Assembly (NCBI GenBank): GCA_024707205.1
Contig: JANQAD010000001.1
Location: 2,197,979 to 2,261,978 of the forward strand
Direction: 5' to 3'
Origin: Demequina sp.
GTDB taxonomy: Bacteria > Actinomycetota > Actinomycetes > Actinomycetales > Demequinaceae
DNA length: 64,000 bases
The position numbers and the translations under genes were made by a program. The notes below the pieces were generated by a model. The model was not told the origin of the DNA. It made no database searches and saw only the letters and a list, made by a program, of their open reading frames with translations. Below, piece after piece: positions 44,662-54,320 of the stretch (position 1 is its first letter; every line of letters starts with the position of its first letter).

Positions 44662-45894
44662 TTACGGCGCGTCGAAGGCCGCGGCCAGCACCGGCGCACA
44701 CAGGTCGACCTGCCACGGACGCGCACCGCGCGACGCAAGGAATGACCGCACCCACTCCTCGCCGCCCCCCGGATACTCCCAGCAGGCGCGGCGCAGCGCG
44801 TCGGGCTGCAGAAGGTTCTCGGCGGGAACTGAAAGCGTCTCCACCAATAGGCCGATGCCCTCACGCGCCGCGGAGAGCCGATCCGCGGCCTCTGGGCGCT
44901 TTTCCTTCCACATCCGCGGCTGCGGAGGTCCGTCGCCCGCAGGGCCGCGGCGGGAGGGCAACCGGTCCTCCGGCAGCGCCATGGCCGACGCTATGGCCGG
45001 GTACCAGAAGGCGGCTCGCCGCTTGGTGCCGCGAGATTGCCATTCGGGAATCTGCACGAGCGCCTCGAGGGACGTCGGCTTGGCCTGGGCTGCCGCGGTG
45101 ATCGCGGCGTCGCGAAGCACGCGGCCGGGAGAGGTGTCTCTTGCCTGTGCCTCGGCGTCGCGCGCCTCCCACAGCGACTTGACGATCGCGAGGGCGCGGG
45201 AGTCGCGCAGGAGATGGGTGCCCGCCGTGCGGCGCCACGGGTCAATGCGAGGCTCCGCCGGGGGCGCCGCGCGCACGGCCTCAAACTCCTGCCGCGCCCA
45301 TTCGGACTTGCCGGCGGCCTCGAGGTGCTCGGCGAGGCGGTCTCGCAGGTCCAGCAGCACCTCCACGTCGAGCGCCGCATAGGCGAGCCACGAGTCGGGA
45401 AGGGGACGCGTGGACCAGTCCTGTGCGGAATGCTCCTTGGCGAGCACGAGCCCGAGCTCCTGCTCGACCACGGCGGCGAGCCCCACCTTCGGCCACCCGA
45501 GCAGCCTCGCGGCGAGTTCGGTATCGAAGACCGACGCCGGTTCCAGCCGGAGGTCATGCATGCCGGGCAGATCCTGAGACGCCGCATGGAACACCCACTC
45601 GGCATCGCCGATGGCCTCGCCGAGCGAACTCAAGTCGGGCAGCGCCGCGGTGTCGATGAGCGCTATACCAGCGCCTTCGCGCTTGAACTGAGCCAAGTAC
45701 GTGGCCTGCCCATAGCGAAAACCGGACGCGCGCTCGGCGTCGGCAGCAACTGGACCCGACGCGGAGGCGAACGCCGCGCACACGGCCGCCAGAGCGTCGG
45801 GCGTAGCGATGATGGGGGGCACCCCGCCTGGCGGTTCCGAGAGGGCCGTGAGTTCGCGCTCGGGAGGCTGAGCGTCGTCGGGAGTCTCGGTCAC
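44662..45894 (-). CDS. Ribonuclease D-like 3'-5' exoribonuclease with HRDC domain
   Basis: A 410-residue protein. The exonuclease domain (~25-200) shows the DEDDy motifs: AADAERASGFRYG (DxE), AASQDLPGMHDL (second Asp region) and YAALDVEVL (Tyr and last Asp). A C-terminal HRDC-like helical domain follows (LEALVQIPEWQSRGTKRRAAFW). It should trim tRNA or other stable RNA 3' ends. GTG 45894 overlaps the DUF3000 stop (CGTGA). The order DUF3000-RNase D beside dxs is conserved in actinobacteria. Confidence 0.88.
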   Translation of the reverse strand: MTETPDDAQPPERELTALSEPPGGVPPIIATPDALAAVCAAFASASGPVAADAERASGFRYGQATYLAQFKREGAGIALIDTAALPDLSSLGEAIGDAEWVFHAASQDLPGMHDLRLEPASVFDTELAARLLGWPKVGLAAVVEQELGLVLAKEHSAQDWSTRPLPDSWLAYAALDVEVLLDLRDRLAEHLEAAGKSEWARQEFEAVRAAPPAEPRIDPWRRTAGTHLLRDSRALAIVKSLWEARDAEAQARDTSPGRVLRDAAITAAAQAKPTSLEALVQIPEWQSRGTKRRAAFWYPAIASAMALPEDRLPSRRGPAGDGPPQPRMWKEKRPEAADRLSAAREGIGLLVETLSVPAENLLQPDALRRACWEYPGGGEEWVRSFLASRGARPWQVDLCAPVLAAAFDAP

Positions 45895-46439
45895 GCGCGC
45901 CGCCCGTGCAGGACCGCGACGCCGTCCGGGGTTGGCGGGATGCCAGCGCTGAACGCCATGAGCTCGGTCCAGGCAACGATGTGCGGTTCCATATCCGTCG
46001 TTTCCGGCGTCCACGAGACTCGAATCTCGACGGTCACCTCGTCGTGTCGCTCGGCGAGCGAGCCGAAGGACCGCGACACCGTCTTGGTGACCGTTCCCCC
46101 CTCACTGTGGTGCGCGACGCCGTCGAGGGCGTCGGCGAGCCATGACCACGCGACGTCCGCCCACATGTCGTCGGACCCGACCTCGGCCTCCACGACCGCC
46201 TTCACGAGAGCGACCACGCGGAACGTTCCCGCCCACGCCGCCTGCCCGTCGGGGTCGTGCAGCAGCACGAAGCGACCGGTGGCGTCGGCGATCTCGCCGT
46301 TGATGGCGATCGCGAATGGGGCGATGCGATGGGGCGCCGGTGTCTCGACGAGCATGACATCACGCCTGGTACGCGCCGTCGCAAGCGAAGCCAACGCCTC
46401 CTGGAACGCAGGAGGCGCTGCCGTTGCGTCCTGCGCCAT
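45891..46439 (-). CDS. DUF3000 family protein
   Basis: A 182-residue soluble protein of the actinobacterial DUF3000 family: FQEALASLATARTRRDVMLVETPAPHRIAPFAIAI near the start and SWTPETTDMEPHIVAWTELM near the end. No enzyme motif is evident. ATG is likely leaderless: TACGCT (46446-46451, minus strand) lies exactly 6 nt upstream. It is co-transcribed with RNase D, overlapping by 4 nt. Confidence 0.85.
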   Translation of the reverse strand: MAQDATAAPPAFQEALASLATARTRRDVMLVETPAPHRIAPFAIAINGEIADATGRFVLLHDPDGQAAWAGTFRVVALVKAVVEAEVGSDDMWADVAWSWLADALDGVAHHSEGGTVTKTVSRSFGSLAERHDEVTVEIRVSWTPETTDMEPHIVAWTELMAFSAGIPPTPDGVAVLHGRRA

Positions 46440-46541
46440 GGTTTGAGCGTAATCTTGCCCGACGCCGTGGCCGGGTACGCCACGCGGCCGCACCTCCCAT
46501 AGGCTTGGGCCGTATCCCCAACTCCCCGCTAAAGGATGGAC

Positions 46542-47974
46542 ATGTCGCACGCGCAAATTGGCGTCACCGGACTCGCAGTGATGGGCCGAAACCTGGCCCG
46601 CAACTTCGCCCGAAACGGCTTCACCGTTGCGGTGCACAATCGCTCCGCGGAGAAGATGCACTCGCTGATCGCCGATCACGGCGACGAGGGCGCCTTCATC
46701 GGATGCGAGACGCTCCAGGACTTCGTCGACGCGCTCGCCAAGCCGCGCACGATCGTCATCATGGTGCAGGCGGGTGGCCCAACGGACGCCGTGATCGACT
46801 CGCTCGTGCCCCTGCTGGAGCAGGGCGACATCATCGTGGACGCGGGCAACGCGCACTACCCAGACACGCGCCGCCGCGAGGCCGCGCTCCGTGAGCAGGG
46901 CATCCACTTCGTCGGCTCCGGCGTGTCCGGTGGCGAGGAGGGTGCGCTGCTCGGCCCGTCGATCATGCCCGGCGGTCCGGCGGAGTCCTATGTCACGCTC
47001 GGCCCGATCCTCGAGAAGATCTCCGCGAAGGTGGACGGCGTGCCGTGCTGCACCCACGTGGGCCCCGACGGCGCCGGTCACTTCGTCAAGATGGTGCACA
47101 ACGGGATCGAGTACGCGGACATGCAGCTCATCGGCGAGGCCTATGACCTGCTTCGCGCGGGGCTCGGGCTTGAGCCGCCGAGATCGCGCAGATCTTCGCC
47201 GACTGGAACAAGGGCGACCTGGAGAGCTTCCTCATCGAGATCACCGCAGAGGTGCTCGCGCAGGTGGATCCCAAGACCGGCAAGGCGCTCGTGGACGTGA
47301 TCGTGGACCAGGCGGGACAGAAGGGGACGGGCCGCTGGACGGTGCAGAACGCCCTCGACCTCGGCGTCCCCGTGACGGGCATCGCGGAGGCGACGTTCGC
47401 TCGCGCCATCTCGTCGCAGGTGGCGCAGCGCGAGGCCGCTCGCGGGGTGCTTGCGGCAGACACGCAGCCGTGGGCGATTGCGGACAGGGACGCGTTCATC
47501 GAGGACGTTCGCCTCGCGCTCTACGCCTCCAAGGTGGTGGCGTACGCGCAGGGCTTCGATCAGATTCAGGCGGCGTCGGACGAGTACGACTGGAACATCG
47601 ATCGCGGCGCGATGGCGCGCATCTGGCGCGGCGGCTGCATCATTCGAGCTCGCTTCCTCAACCGCATCACCGAGGCGTACGAGCGCGACGCGAAGCTCGC
47701 ATCCCTGCTCGTGGACCCGTACTTCGCGGAAGAGGTGGGCAAGGGGGTCGCCGCGTGGCGTCGGGTGGTGTCGCAGGCGGCGCTCTCCGGAGTGCCCGTG
47801 CCTGCCTTTGGCTCGTCGCTGTCCTACTACGACTCGCTGCGTGCGGAGCGCCTTCCTGCGGCCCTCATCCAGGGCCAGCGCGACTTCTTCGGCGCCCACA
47901 CCTACAAGCGCGTCGACGCCGAGGGAACGTTCCACACGCTGTGGTCCGGCGACCGCACCGAAGTCGAGGCCTAA
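46542..47974 (+). CDS. gnd: 6-phosphogluconate dehydrogenase (decarboxylating), one frameshift near 47175
   Basis: About 477 residues once corrected, matching the long-chain NADP-type enzyme of the oxidative pentose phosphate pathway. VTGLAVMGRNLARNFARNGF is the Rossmann site, GVSGGEEGALLGPSIMPGG the substrate-binding signature, and HFVKMVHNGIEYADMQ the catalytic Lys/Asn segment. The frame breaks after GLGLEP: CCGCCGAG must gain one G to read on into AEIAQIFADWNKGDLES. The two parts align perfectly otherwise. Start ATG 46542 with AAAGGA at 7 nt is preferred over ATG 46536, which sits on the ribosome site. Confidence 0.92.
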
Positions 47975-47975
47975 G

Positions 47976-48689
47976 TCAGCGCGTCCAGCGCTTCATCTCG
48001 AACCCGGCGCCCGTGAGGGTGTGAACCGGCGTCATCCACGAGGGTGGGGCGGGGACCAAAGGAGCCCGCGAGCCTCCCGGTTTGGGTGACGTGGTGAGGC
48101 AGTAGTCGTCCACGACGTCCGCGTCGAACAGCGCGGTAGCGAGCTGGGGGCCGCCTTCACACAGCACGCGCGTGAGCCCGCGGTCGGCGAGCTTCGCGAC
48201 GAGCAGCTCCGGGTCAAGGTCGCGCTTCCCTGCGATGATCACGCGGTCGCCCCACTCGTCCGCGAGCTCGGCCGCCTGGCTCTTGCGCGTGGTGACTATC
48301 CAGGTCCGATCCGGGTCGAGATCGTCGGGGAGCTCTCCGGTGCGAGTGACGACCGCGAGATCCGGCGCGGACAGGCGGAATGTCCCGACGCGAGCCTTCG
48401 ATAGGCCGGGGCGCAGGCGCACGTCGCCGTACTCCTCGTCGCGCGCGGTCTTTCCCCCGATGACCACAACGTCCGCCCACGACCGGGCCACGCGCAGGAT
48501 GCGCAGGTCCTCCTCGCCGTTGAGCGACCGCGAGCTGCCGTCAGGCCCTGCGGCGCGCCCGTTGACGGAGCGGATCATGGACACGCGCACCGATGGCGAA
48601 GGCACGCGATAGAGGGCGCGCAGCTCGTGCTCCGCGGGATCGGGCGGCAGCACCCGCCCGTCTTCGGTCGTCAGGCTTCCTGGCTCCAT
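47976..48689 (-). CDS. RibD C-terminal-like (dihydrofolate reductase fold) reductase
   Basis: A 237-residue pyrimidine-reductase-family protein: SMIRSVNGRAAGPDGSSRSLNG, VVVIGGKTARDEEY and LCEGGPQLATALFDADVVDDYCLT carry the NADPH and substrate loops. In riboflavin synthesis the RibD reductase acts on the pyrimidine intermediate, but stand-alone homologues like this often have unknown substrates, and no other rib gene is nearby. ATG 48689 with GGAGG at 6 nt is chosen over an upstream ATG. Its stop is 2 nt from that of gnd. Confidence 0.8.
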   Translation of the reverse strand: MEPGSLTTEDGRVLPPDPAEHELRALYRVPSPSVRVSMIRSVNGRAAGPDGSSRSLNGEEDLRILRVARSWADVVVIGGKTARDEEYGDVRLRPGLSKARVGTFRLSAPDLAVVTRTGELPDDLDPDRTWIVTTRKSQAAELADEWGDRVIIAGKRDLDPELLVAKLADRGLTRVLCEGGPQLATALFDADVVDDYCLTTSPKPGGSRAPLVPAPPSWMTPVHTLTGAGFEMKRWTR

Positions 48690-48728
48690 GAATCCCTCCG
48701 CTTCGCTGCGCAATTAGGCTAGGCCATC

Positions 48729-49700
48729 GTGCAGACTCGCTTGGTTGGCCGCCGACCCGCCGTGGCCCCAGCGCAGCTCGTGGCGGCCCTGACGCCGCCC
48801 CCTCACTTCGCCCACGCCACGTTCGCATCGTATGCGCCCGATCCCGACTACCCGTCGCAAGCCACCGCCCTGGCCGCCGCGAAGGGCTTCGCAACCGGAG
48901 CGTCGGGCCGAAAGAGGGTGAGCGCGGGCAAGGGCCTGTATCTCGATGGCGGCTTCGGTGTGGGCAAGACCCACCTGCTGACGGCGATGGCGCACGAGGT
49001 GGGGGAGCGGGCCGCGTTCGGGACCTTCCTCGAGTTCACGAGCCTCGTGGGCGCGCTCGGCTTCGCGCCCGCGCGCGATGCGCTGAAGACCTTCCGCCTC
49101 GTGTGCATCGACGAGTTCGAGCTCGACGACCCGGGCGACACGCTCCTGATGGCGCGCCTCATGCGCGAACTGGCCGACGCCGGGGTCGCCATCGCGGCCA
49201 CGTCCAATACGCCTCCCGGCGCCTTGGGCGAGGGGCGCTTTGCGGCCGACGATTTCCGGCGGGAGATTCAGTCGCTCGCCTCTCGCTTCACGGTCCAGAC
49301 CATCGACGGCCCCGACTACCGCCACCGCGATTCACTCGCGGAGGTGCCGCCGGCGTCCGACGCTGAGGTGGAGGGCGTCGCGGACCTCTCGGGCGGCGCG
49401 GTCGAGGACTGGGGGGCACTCATCGCCGACCTCGCCCAGGTGCATCCCTCGCGGTATGCGGCGTACGTGGAGGGCGTCGAGACGCTCGGGCTGCGGAACG
49501 TCGCGCCCCTCGCGGACCAGAATCAAGCCCTCAGGCTGGTGATGCTCGTGGATCGCCTCTACGACTCGGACGTTCGCGTTGTCGCGAGCGGCGAGCCGTG
49601 GGGCGGGGTCTTCGCCGCGGACATGCTTGCCGGCGGCTATCGCAAGAAGTACCTGCGGGCCCTGTCTCGCCTGCACGCGATGACGGCGGGGACGGACTAG
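48729..49700 (+). CDS. zapE: ZapE/AFG1-family ATPase
   Basis: A 323-residue P-loop ATPase: Walker A is GGFGVGKTHLL (~76-86), Walker B is LVCIDEFELDD, and SNTPPGALGEGRF provides a sensor segment. The bacterial family member ZapE destabilises FtsZ rings in E. coli; a division role here is by homology only. GTG is likely leaderless (TAGGCT 48715-48720, 8 nt). The start region reads VGRRPAVAPAQL. The stop overlaps the convergent marR gene by 4 nt. Confidence 0.85.
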   Translation: MQTRLVGRRPAVAPAQLVAALTPPPHFAHATFASYAPDPDYPSQATALAAAKGFATGASGRKRVSAGKGLYLDGGFGVGKTHLLTAMAHEVGERAAFGTFLEFTSLVGALGFAPARDALKTFRLVCIDEFELDDPGDTLLMARLMRELADAGVAIAATSNTPPGALGEGRFAADDFRREIQSLASRFTVQTIDGPDYRHRDSLAEVPPASDAEVEGVADLSGGAVEDWGALIADLAQVHPSRYAAYVEGVETLGLRNVAPLADQNQALRLVMLVDRLYDSDVRVVASGEPWGGVFAADMLAGGYRKKYLRALSRLHAMTAGTD

Positions 49701-50146
49701 TTCCCTGCCTCGATCTCGGTCGCGGCGGCGTCGTATGCGGTGACGAACCGCTCGAGCGTGTCGAAGAACAGGTCGTAGTCGTCGCCCACGGCGGAGATCC
49801 CTGCGTCGAGCGCCCGCAGCTGGATCACCGACGCGCGCGCGAACGCCTCCTCGCCCGCAGGGGTGCGGGCGATGAGCTGGGCGGGGGCGCCGTCGGCCCG
49901 GTGGCGCGAGAGGTGCCCCCTTGCCTCAGCAGCGCCCACCTGCCGATTGACGGTGGACTGTTCGAGCGCCAGCTCGTCCGAGATCTCCTTGAGGGTCCGC
50001 TCCCTGCCATCCGAGAGCAGCCAGAGCAGTCGCAGTTCGGCGGAGGGCACATCGTGAACGCGCTCGACCGTGCGTCGCGCCCGCTCGGCGTGGGCGAGCA
50101 GGCGAGCGAGCTGTTGCCGCCCGGTGAGTCTCGACAGGTCGCCCAT
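49697..50146 (-). CDS. MarR-family transcriptional regulator
   Basis: A 149-residue winged-helix regulator: RLLWLLSDGRERTLKEISDELALEQSTVNRQVGAAEARGHLSRH spans the HTH and wing. ATG 50146 with AAGGAG at 6 nt is the clear start. It diverges from an MFS exporter, and the gap holds two 17-bp palindromes; auto-repression and control of the exporter by a small ligand is the usual MarR logic. Confidence 0.88.
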   Translation of the reverse strand: MGDLSRLTGRQQLARLLAHAERARRTVERVHDVPSAELRLLWLLSDGRERTLKEISDELALEQSTVNRQVGAAEARGHLSRHRADGAPAQLIARTPAGEEAFARASVIQLRALDAGISAVGDDYDLFFDTLERFVTAYDAAATEIEAGN

Positions 50147-50173
50147 GGATCGCTCCTTCGCGGTGAGGTCACG

Positions 50174-50202
50174 TTGACAGTGATATGTATTATACATATG
50201 AT
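50174..50202 (+). promoter_or_regulatory. MFS promoter (TTGACA-N17-TATGAT)
   Basis: TTGACA at 50174-50179 and TATGAT at 50197-50202 with exactly 17 bp between them form a near-consensus promoter for the exporter. The 17-bp palindrome 50183-50199 fills the spacer. On the opposite strand TATAAT (50189-50194) is a candidate -10 for marR, with no good -35. The start lies 53 nt after the -10, preceded by AAGAGG. Confidence 0.8.
50183..50199. promoter_or_regulatory. MarR operator 1 (17-bp perfect palindrome)
   Basis: ATATGTATTATACATAT is a perfect palindrome around T50191. It lies between the -35 and -10 of the exporter promoter and over the -10 candidate of marR, so binding should block both. Confidence 0.75.
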
Positions 50203-50204
50203 GC

Positions 50205-50221
50205 GTATGTAACTTACATAC
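50205..50221. promoter_or_regulatory. MarR operator 2 (17-bp perfect palindrome)
   Basis: GTATGTAACTTACATAC is a perfect palindrome around C50213, 22 bp (two helical turns) centre-to-centre from operator 1, so two dimers would bind the same DNA face. It covers the expected exporter transcription start. The two sites share the half-site core ATGTA. Confidence 0.75.
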
Positions 50222-50255
50222 GGGACCTTCGTCCCGCCCAGCCCTAAGAGGTCGC

Positions 50256-51731
50256 GTGCAGTCATCAACCGAAGTTTTCGCCACTCCATCCCAACTGAGC
50301 GATAAGCGCGGGATGTGGGTCGTGATCGTCGTCGCGTTCGCGTCGCTATGCACGGCGCTCATGCAGTCGCTCGTCATTCCCATCCAGGGGGAGTTCGCGG
50401 AACTGCTCAACACCTCGGCGAGCACGGCTTCGTGGGTCGTCACGGCCACGCTGCTCGGTGGCGCCGTGGCGATGCCCATCGCGGGCCGCCTCGCCGACAT
50501 GATCGGCAAGAAGCCCGTACTCGTGGGCTCTGCTCTGATCCTCGTCGCCGGCTCGCTCGTGTGCGCCCTGTCCAGTTCGGCCACGCTTGTGATCGCGGGC
50601 CGTGTGCTGCAGGGCTTCGCCATGGGCTTCATCCCTGTCGCGATCTCCCTCGTGCGCGAGCTTTCTCCCGCGCACATGCGCAACACCGCGGTCGCGGGCG
50701 TCAGCGCCACTCTCGGCGTCGGAGGCGCGCTTGGCCTTCCGCTCGCGGCGTGGATCGCCCAGGACTATAACTGGCACATCCTGTTCTGGGTTGCCTTCGG
50801 CCTCGCCGCGGTCATGACCGTCGCCGTCGCCATCGTCATTCCACACATCCACGATGCGCACCCGGCCACGTTCGACGTCGTTGGGGCGATCGGGATCGCG
50901 GTCGGCCTCGTCGCGCTCCTCGTCGGCATCTCCAAGGGCAGCAGCTGGGGCTGGGACTCGGCCACGACGATCGGCTTCATCGCAGGCGGTCTCGTTGTGC
51001 TGCTCGTGTGGGGCTGGTACGAGCTTCGCCACCACGATCCGCTCGTCGACCTGCGCACGAGCGCCCAGCGTCCCATCCTCATGACCAACATCGCTGCGCT
51101 CCTCATCGGATTCGGCATGATGGCGATGTCTATCGTCATCCCGCAGCTGCTGCAGCTGCCCGTGGAGACCGGAAACGGGATGGGCCAGTCGGTCCTCGCC
51201 GCTGGCCTGTGGATGGCTCCCGGAGGCCTCATGATGATGGCCTTCGCGCCCGTTTCCGCCAAGATGCTCACCCGCTACGGAGGCCGCATCACCCTGTCCG
51301 TCGGCGCGTTCGTCATCGCGGGCGGCTACCTCGTCGCGATCCTGCTGATGAATGCCCCGTGGGAGCTGCTGGTCGCGTCCCTCATCATCTGCGCCGGCGT
51401 CGGCATCGGCTATGCGGCCATGCCCACGCTGATCCTCACCAACGCGCCGGAGGAGGAGGCCGCCTCGAGCGTGGGCGTCAACGCGCTCATGCGCTCCATG
51501 GGCACCACGATCGCGGGAGCCGTGATGGCCGCGATCCTGACTGGAAGCGCGATTGAACTCGGCAGCTCCGGTGTGTTCCTGCCCACCCAGTCCGCGTTCC
51601 ACCTGTGCTTCATCATCGGGGCGATCGCTGCCGCCGCTGGTGCCTCGGTGGCGCTGCTCGCGCGGCCGTCTTCCAAGCGGGCCGACGCTGTTGAGGCCGC
51701 CGACGAGGAGCTCGTCGCCGCGCTCTCGTGA
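50256..51731 (+). CDS. MFS drug-exporter-like transporter (DHA2 type)
   Basis: A 491-residue major facilitator protein with about 14 membrane helices, the DHA2 (EmrB/QacA) layout. GRLADMIGKKPVLVGSALIL is the loop 2-3 motif A, and RVLQGFAMGFIPVAISLVREL is motif-C-like. Proton-driven export of a toxic or signalling compound is expected. The substrate is unknown, but the neighbouring MarR presumably senses it. GTG start with AAGAGG upstream. The last residues (RADAVEAADEELVAAL) are cytoplasmic. Confidence 0.88.
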   Translation: MQSSTEVFATPSQLSDKRGMWVVIVVAFASLCTALMQSLVIPIQGEFAELLNTSASTASWVVTATLLGGAVAMPIAGRLADMIGKKPVLVGSALILVAGSLVCALSSSATLVIAGRVLQGFAMGFIPVAISLVRELSPAHMRNTAVAGVSATLGVGGALGLPLAAWIAQDYNWHILFWVAFGLAAVMTVAVAIVIPHIHDAHPATFDVVGAIGIAVGLVALLVGISKGSSWGWDSATTIGFIAGGLVVLLVWGWYELRHHDPLVDLRTSAQRPILMTNIAALLIGFGMMAMSIVIPQLLQLPVETGNGMGQSVLAAGLWMAPGGLMMMAFAPVSAKMLTRYGGRITLSVGAFVIAGGYLVAILLMNAPWELLVASLIICAGVGIGYAAMPTLILTNAPEEEAASSVGVNALMRSMGTTIAGAVMAAILTGSAIELGSSGVFLPTQSAFHLCFIIGAIAAAAGASVALLARPSSKRADAVEAADEELVAALS

Positions 51732-51757
51732 CGAGTGGAGATAGGAGCGGGGTTCGG

Positions 51758-52612
51758 CTAGAGGCGCAGGTCCTCTAGCCGCCGCTTCTGCTCCTCGACG
51801 TCGAAGTCCGCGGCCGGCCACCCGAGGTTCAGTTTGGTGAGCGTCTCGAATAGCAGCGAGCCAACGACGAGCCGAGCGAACCACTTGTTGTCCGCGGGAA
51901 CGGCGTACCAGGGCGCCACGTCGGTGCTCGTCGCATCGAACATGTCCTGGTACACCGCCTGGTACTCGTTCCAGTACGCGCGCTCGTCGATGTCGCCGGG
52001 GTTGAACTTCCAGTACTTGTCCGGCCGCTCTAGGCGCTCTCCAAGCCGTCTCTTCTGCTCGTCCGGCGAGATGAGCATCGCGCACTTGATGATGCGCGTT
52101 CCCGCGGCGGCTACCTCGGCCTCGAACGCGTTGATCTCCGCGTAGCGCTCGGCCCACGGCGATCCGGGCACCAGGTTGTGCACGCGCACGATCAGCACGT
52201 CCTCGTAGTGGGAGCGGTCGAATACGCCGATCTTGCCCGCGACGGGCAGCGCGTTGCGGATGCGCCACAGGTAGTGATGCGCGAGCTCCTCCTTGGTGGG
52301 CTTGCCGAACGCGCGGTGCTGCACGCCCTGCGGATCAACCATGCCCACCACGTGCCGCACGATCCCGCCCTTGCCCGACGTGTCCATGCCCTGCAGCACG
52401 AGCAGCACGGACGTCGTGCCTCCCGCGCGGCCGTCCGCGAACAGCCGCTCCTGGAGGTCGCTCAGCGCATTGGCGTGCTTGGCCATGATCTTGGAGGCGT
52501 CCTTCTCGTCGCCGGAGAACCCTGGAGTCGCGGCGGCATCGAAGGCGTCGAGCCGGAAGTCCGGGCCAACCCGCAGCGTCGTTGAGGGAAACACATCCCA
52601 CTTCTTGGCCAT
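51758..52612 (-). CDS. Polyphosphate kinase 2 family protein
   Basis: A 284-residue PPK2 enzyme that moves phosphate between polyphosphate and nucleotides. LQGMDTSGKGGIVRHV is the Walker A, FDRSHYEDVLIVRVH the Walker-B/lid I segment, and ERLERPDKYWKFNPGDID the lid II region. Sequence does not decide whether it uses AMP, ADP or GDP. ATG 52612 has GGAGGGTG upstream. Its position just downstream of the treYZ genes may be operonic (24 nt from treZ). Confidence 0.88.
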   Translation of the reverse strand: MAKKWDVFPSTTLRVGPDFRLDAFDAAATPGFSGDEKDASKIMAKHANALSDLQERLFADGRAGGTTSVLLVLQGMDTSGKGGIVRHVVGMVDPQGVQHRAFGKPTKEELAHHYLWRIRNALPVAGKIGVFDRSHYEDVLIVRVHNLVPGSPWAERYAEINAFEAEVAAAGTRIIKCAMLISPDEQKRRLGERLERPDKYWKFNPGDIDERAYWNEYQAVYQDMFDATSTDVAPWYAVPADNKWFARLVVGSLLFETLTKLNLGWPAADFDVEEQKRRLEDLRL

Positions 52613-52636
52613 CGCAACACCCTCCTCAACTCGCGC

Positions 52637-54320
52637 CTAGGCGCGGACCAGGGCAACAGCGTCGGGCCGGAGCGTGAACCGCGCTCCGTCAACGGCGACG
52701 TCGCCGAACACGGCCAATGGCCGTCCCTCGTACGCTACCGGCTCGTCGCTGAGGTTGGCGTGGACCAGGACGGGTCCTGTCATCGTCAGTTGCTTTGCGC
52801 CGCGTTCGATGACGCTCACCGGATGACGCTCCCACGCGCCCGACGCCGTTGTCAGGTGCCGCGCTGCCATCACCTTGCGCGTCCACTCGGGGAGGGCGCC
52901 CGCTTGGGTTGGGGCCAGTTTGGAGGCGAGGAAGGTGGCAGGGTCTTGGGGATCGGGGATGGCGCGGGCATCCCAGCCGTGGGCCGCGAACTCGCGCACG
53001 CGGCCCTCCCGAACGGACGTTGCGAGCGGCTCCGCGTGGTTGCTGAAGAACTGGAAGGGCCGTGTCTCACCGTACTCCTCGCCCTGGAAGAGCAGCGGCG
53101 TGAACGGGGACAGCAGAATGAGCGCGAGCGACGCCGCAAGCCCGCCGGGGGACAGCGTGGCGGAGGGGGCGATCGCCGGCCGCCCTGTTGCCCACCTGGT
53201 CGTGGTTCGAGGCGAAGACAACGAACCTGCGCCGATCCATCTCGGTGGGAACGGGGTGGCCCCACGACCTGCCGCGGAATGTCGAGAAGCCGCCGTCGTG
53301 CACGAACACCTGCTGGAACGCCTTGTTCAGGATCTCGATCGAGCCGAAGTCCGCATAGAGGCCATCGCGCTCGCCGGTGAGGTAGGCGTGAAGGGCGTGG
53401 TGGACGTCGTCGGCCCACTGCGCCGTCTGGCCGAGCCCGCCCTCCTCGAGCGGCGTTACCAGCAGGGGGTCGTTCAGGTCGGACTCGGCGACGAGGGAAA
53501 GCGGCCTCCGGAGCTCAAGTGAGAGCGCCGCGGTCTCGCGGCTCAACTGGGCGAGGAATGGTTCGGGGGAGTCGTCGTGAAAGGCGTGCACGGCGTCGAG
53601 GCGGAGTACGTCGACGTGGAAGTCGCGGAACCACCGCAGTGCGCAGTCCGCGAGGTAGCGCCGCACCTGCCCGGAGTGAGGCTGGTCGAGGTTGATAGCC
53701 GCGCCCCACGGCGTCTCGTGCACGGGCGTGAAGTACGGACCGAACGCGCCCAGGTAGTTTCCGTCCGGACCCAGGTGGTTGTACACCACGTCGAGGGCGA
53801 CGGCGAGGCCGAGCCCGTGGGCGGCGTCAACGAAGCGCTGCAGTGCCGCGGGGCCGCCGTACTCCTCAAAGACGGCGAAGGGAGAGACCCCGTCGTAGCC
53901 CCACCCGCGGGCTCCCGGCATCGGCGCAATGGGCATCAGTTCCACGATCTCCATCCCGGCCTCGGCGAGCCGGGGGAGCGCCGCGGCCGCCGCGTCGAGG
54001 GTGCCTTCCTGGGTGAAGGTGCCCACGTGGAGCTCATAGAACACCGAGCCGAGGGCGCCGCGTCCCTCCCAGTCGGCGTCGGTCCAGGCGAAGGCGCCCG
54101 CGTCAAAGGCGCGCGACGGCCCGTGGACGCCGTGCGGCTGCCATGGGGACCTCGGGTCGGGGAAGGGGCCGTCGCCGTCCACGAGGAAGGCGTAGTCCTG
54201 GCCGTCTCCCAGCTGTGGCCCGCGCCACCAGCCGTCCTCGCCCGCGGTGAGGGGAGCGTCGACCCCGCCCGTGCGGCAGGTGACGGTCGACGCGAACGGG
54301 GCCCAGACGTCGGCCCTCAC
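52637..54320 (-). CDS. treZ: Malto-oligosyltrehalose trehalohydrolase, one frameshift at ~53163-53170
   Basis: About 560 residues once corrected. TreZ releases trehalose from the product of TreY. GH13 features: VALDVVYNHLGPDGNYLG, VDVLRLDAVHAFHDDS (nucleophile Asp), LVAESDLND (acid Glu) and FVVFASNHDQVGNRA. The frame breaks in GCGATCGCCCCCTCC (coding strand): five C must become four, after which PSATLSPGGLAASLALILLSPF follows. GTG 54320 overlaps the treY stop (GTGA). An exact 11-mer motif copy lies near the 3' end (52657-52667). No treX debranching gene is in this cluster. Confidence 0.9.
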
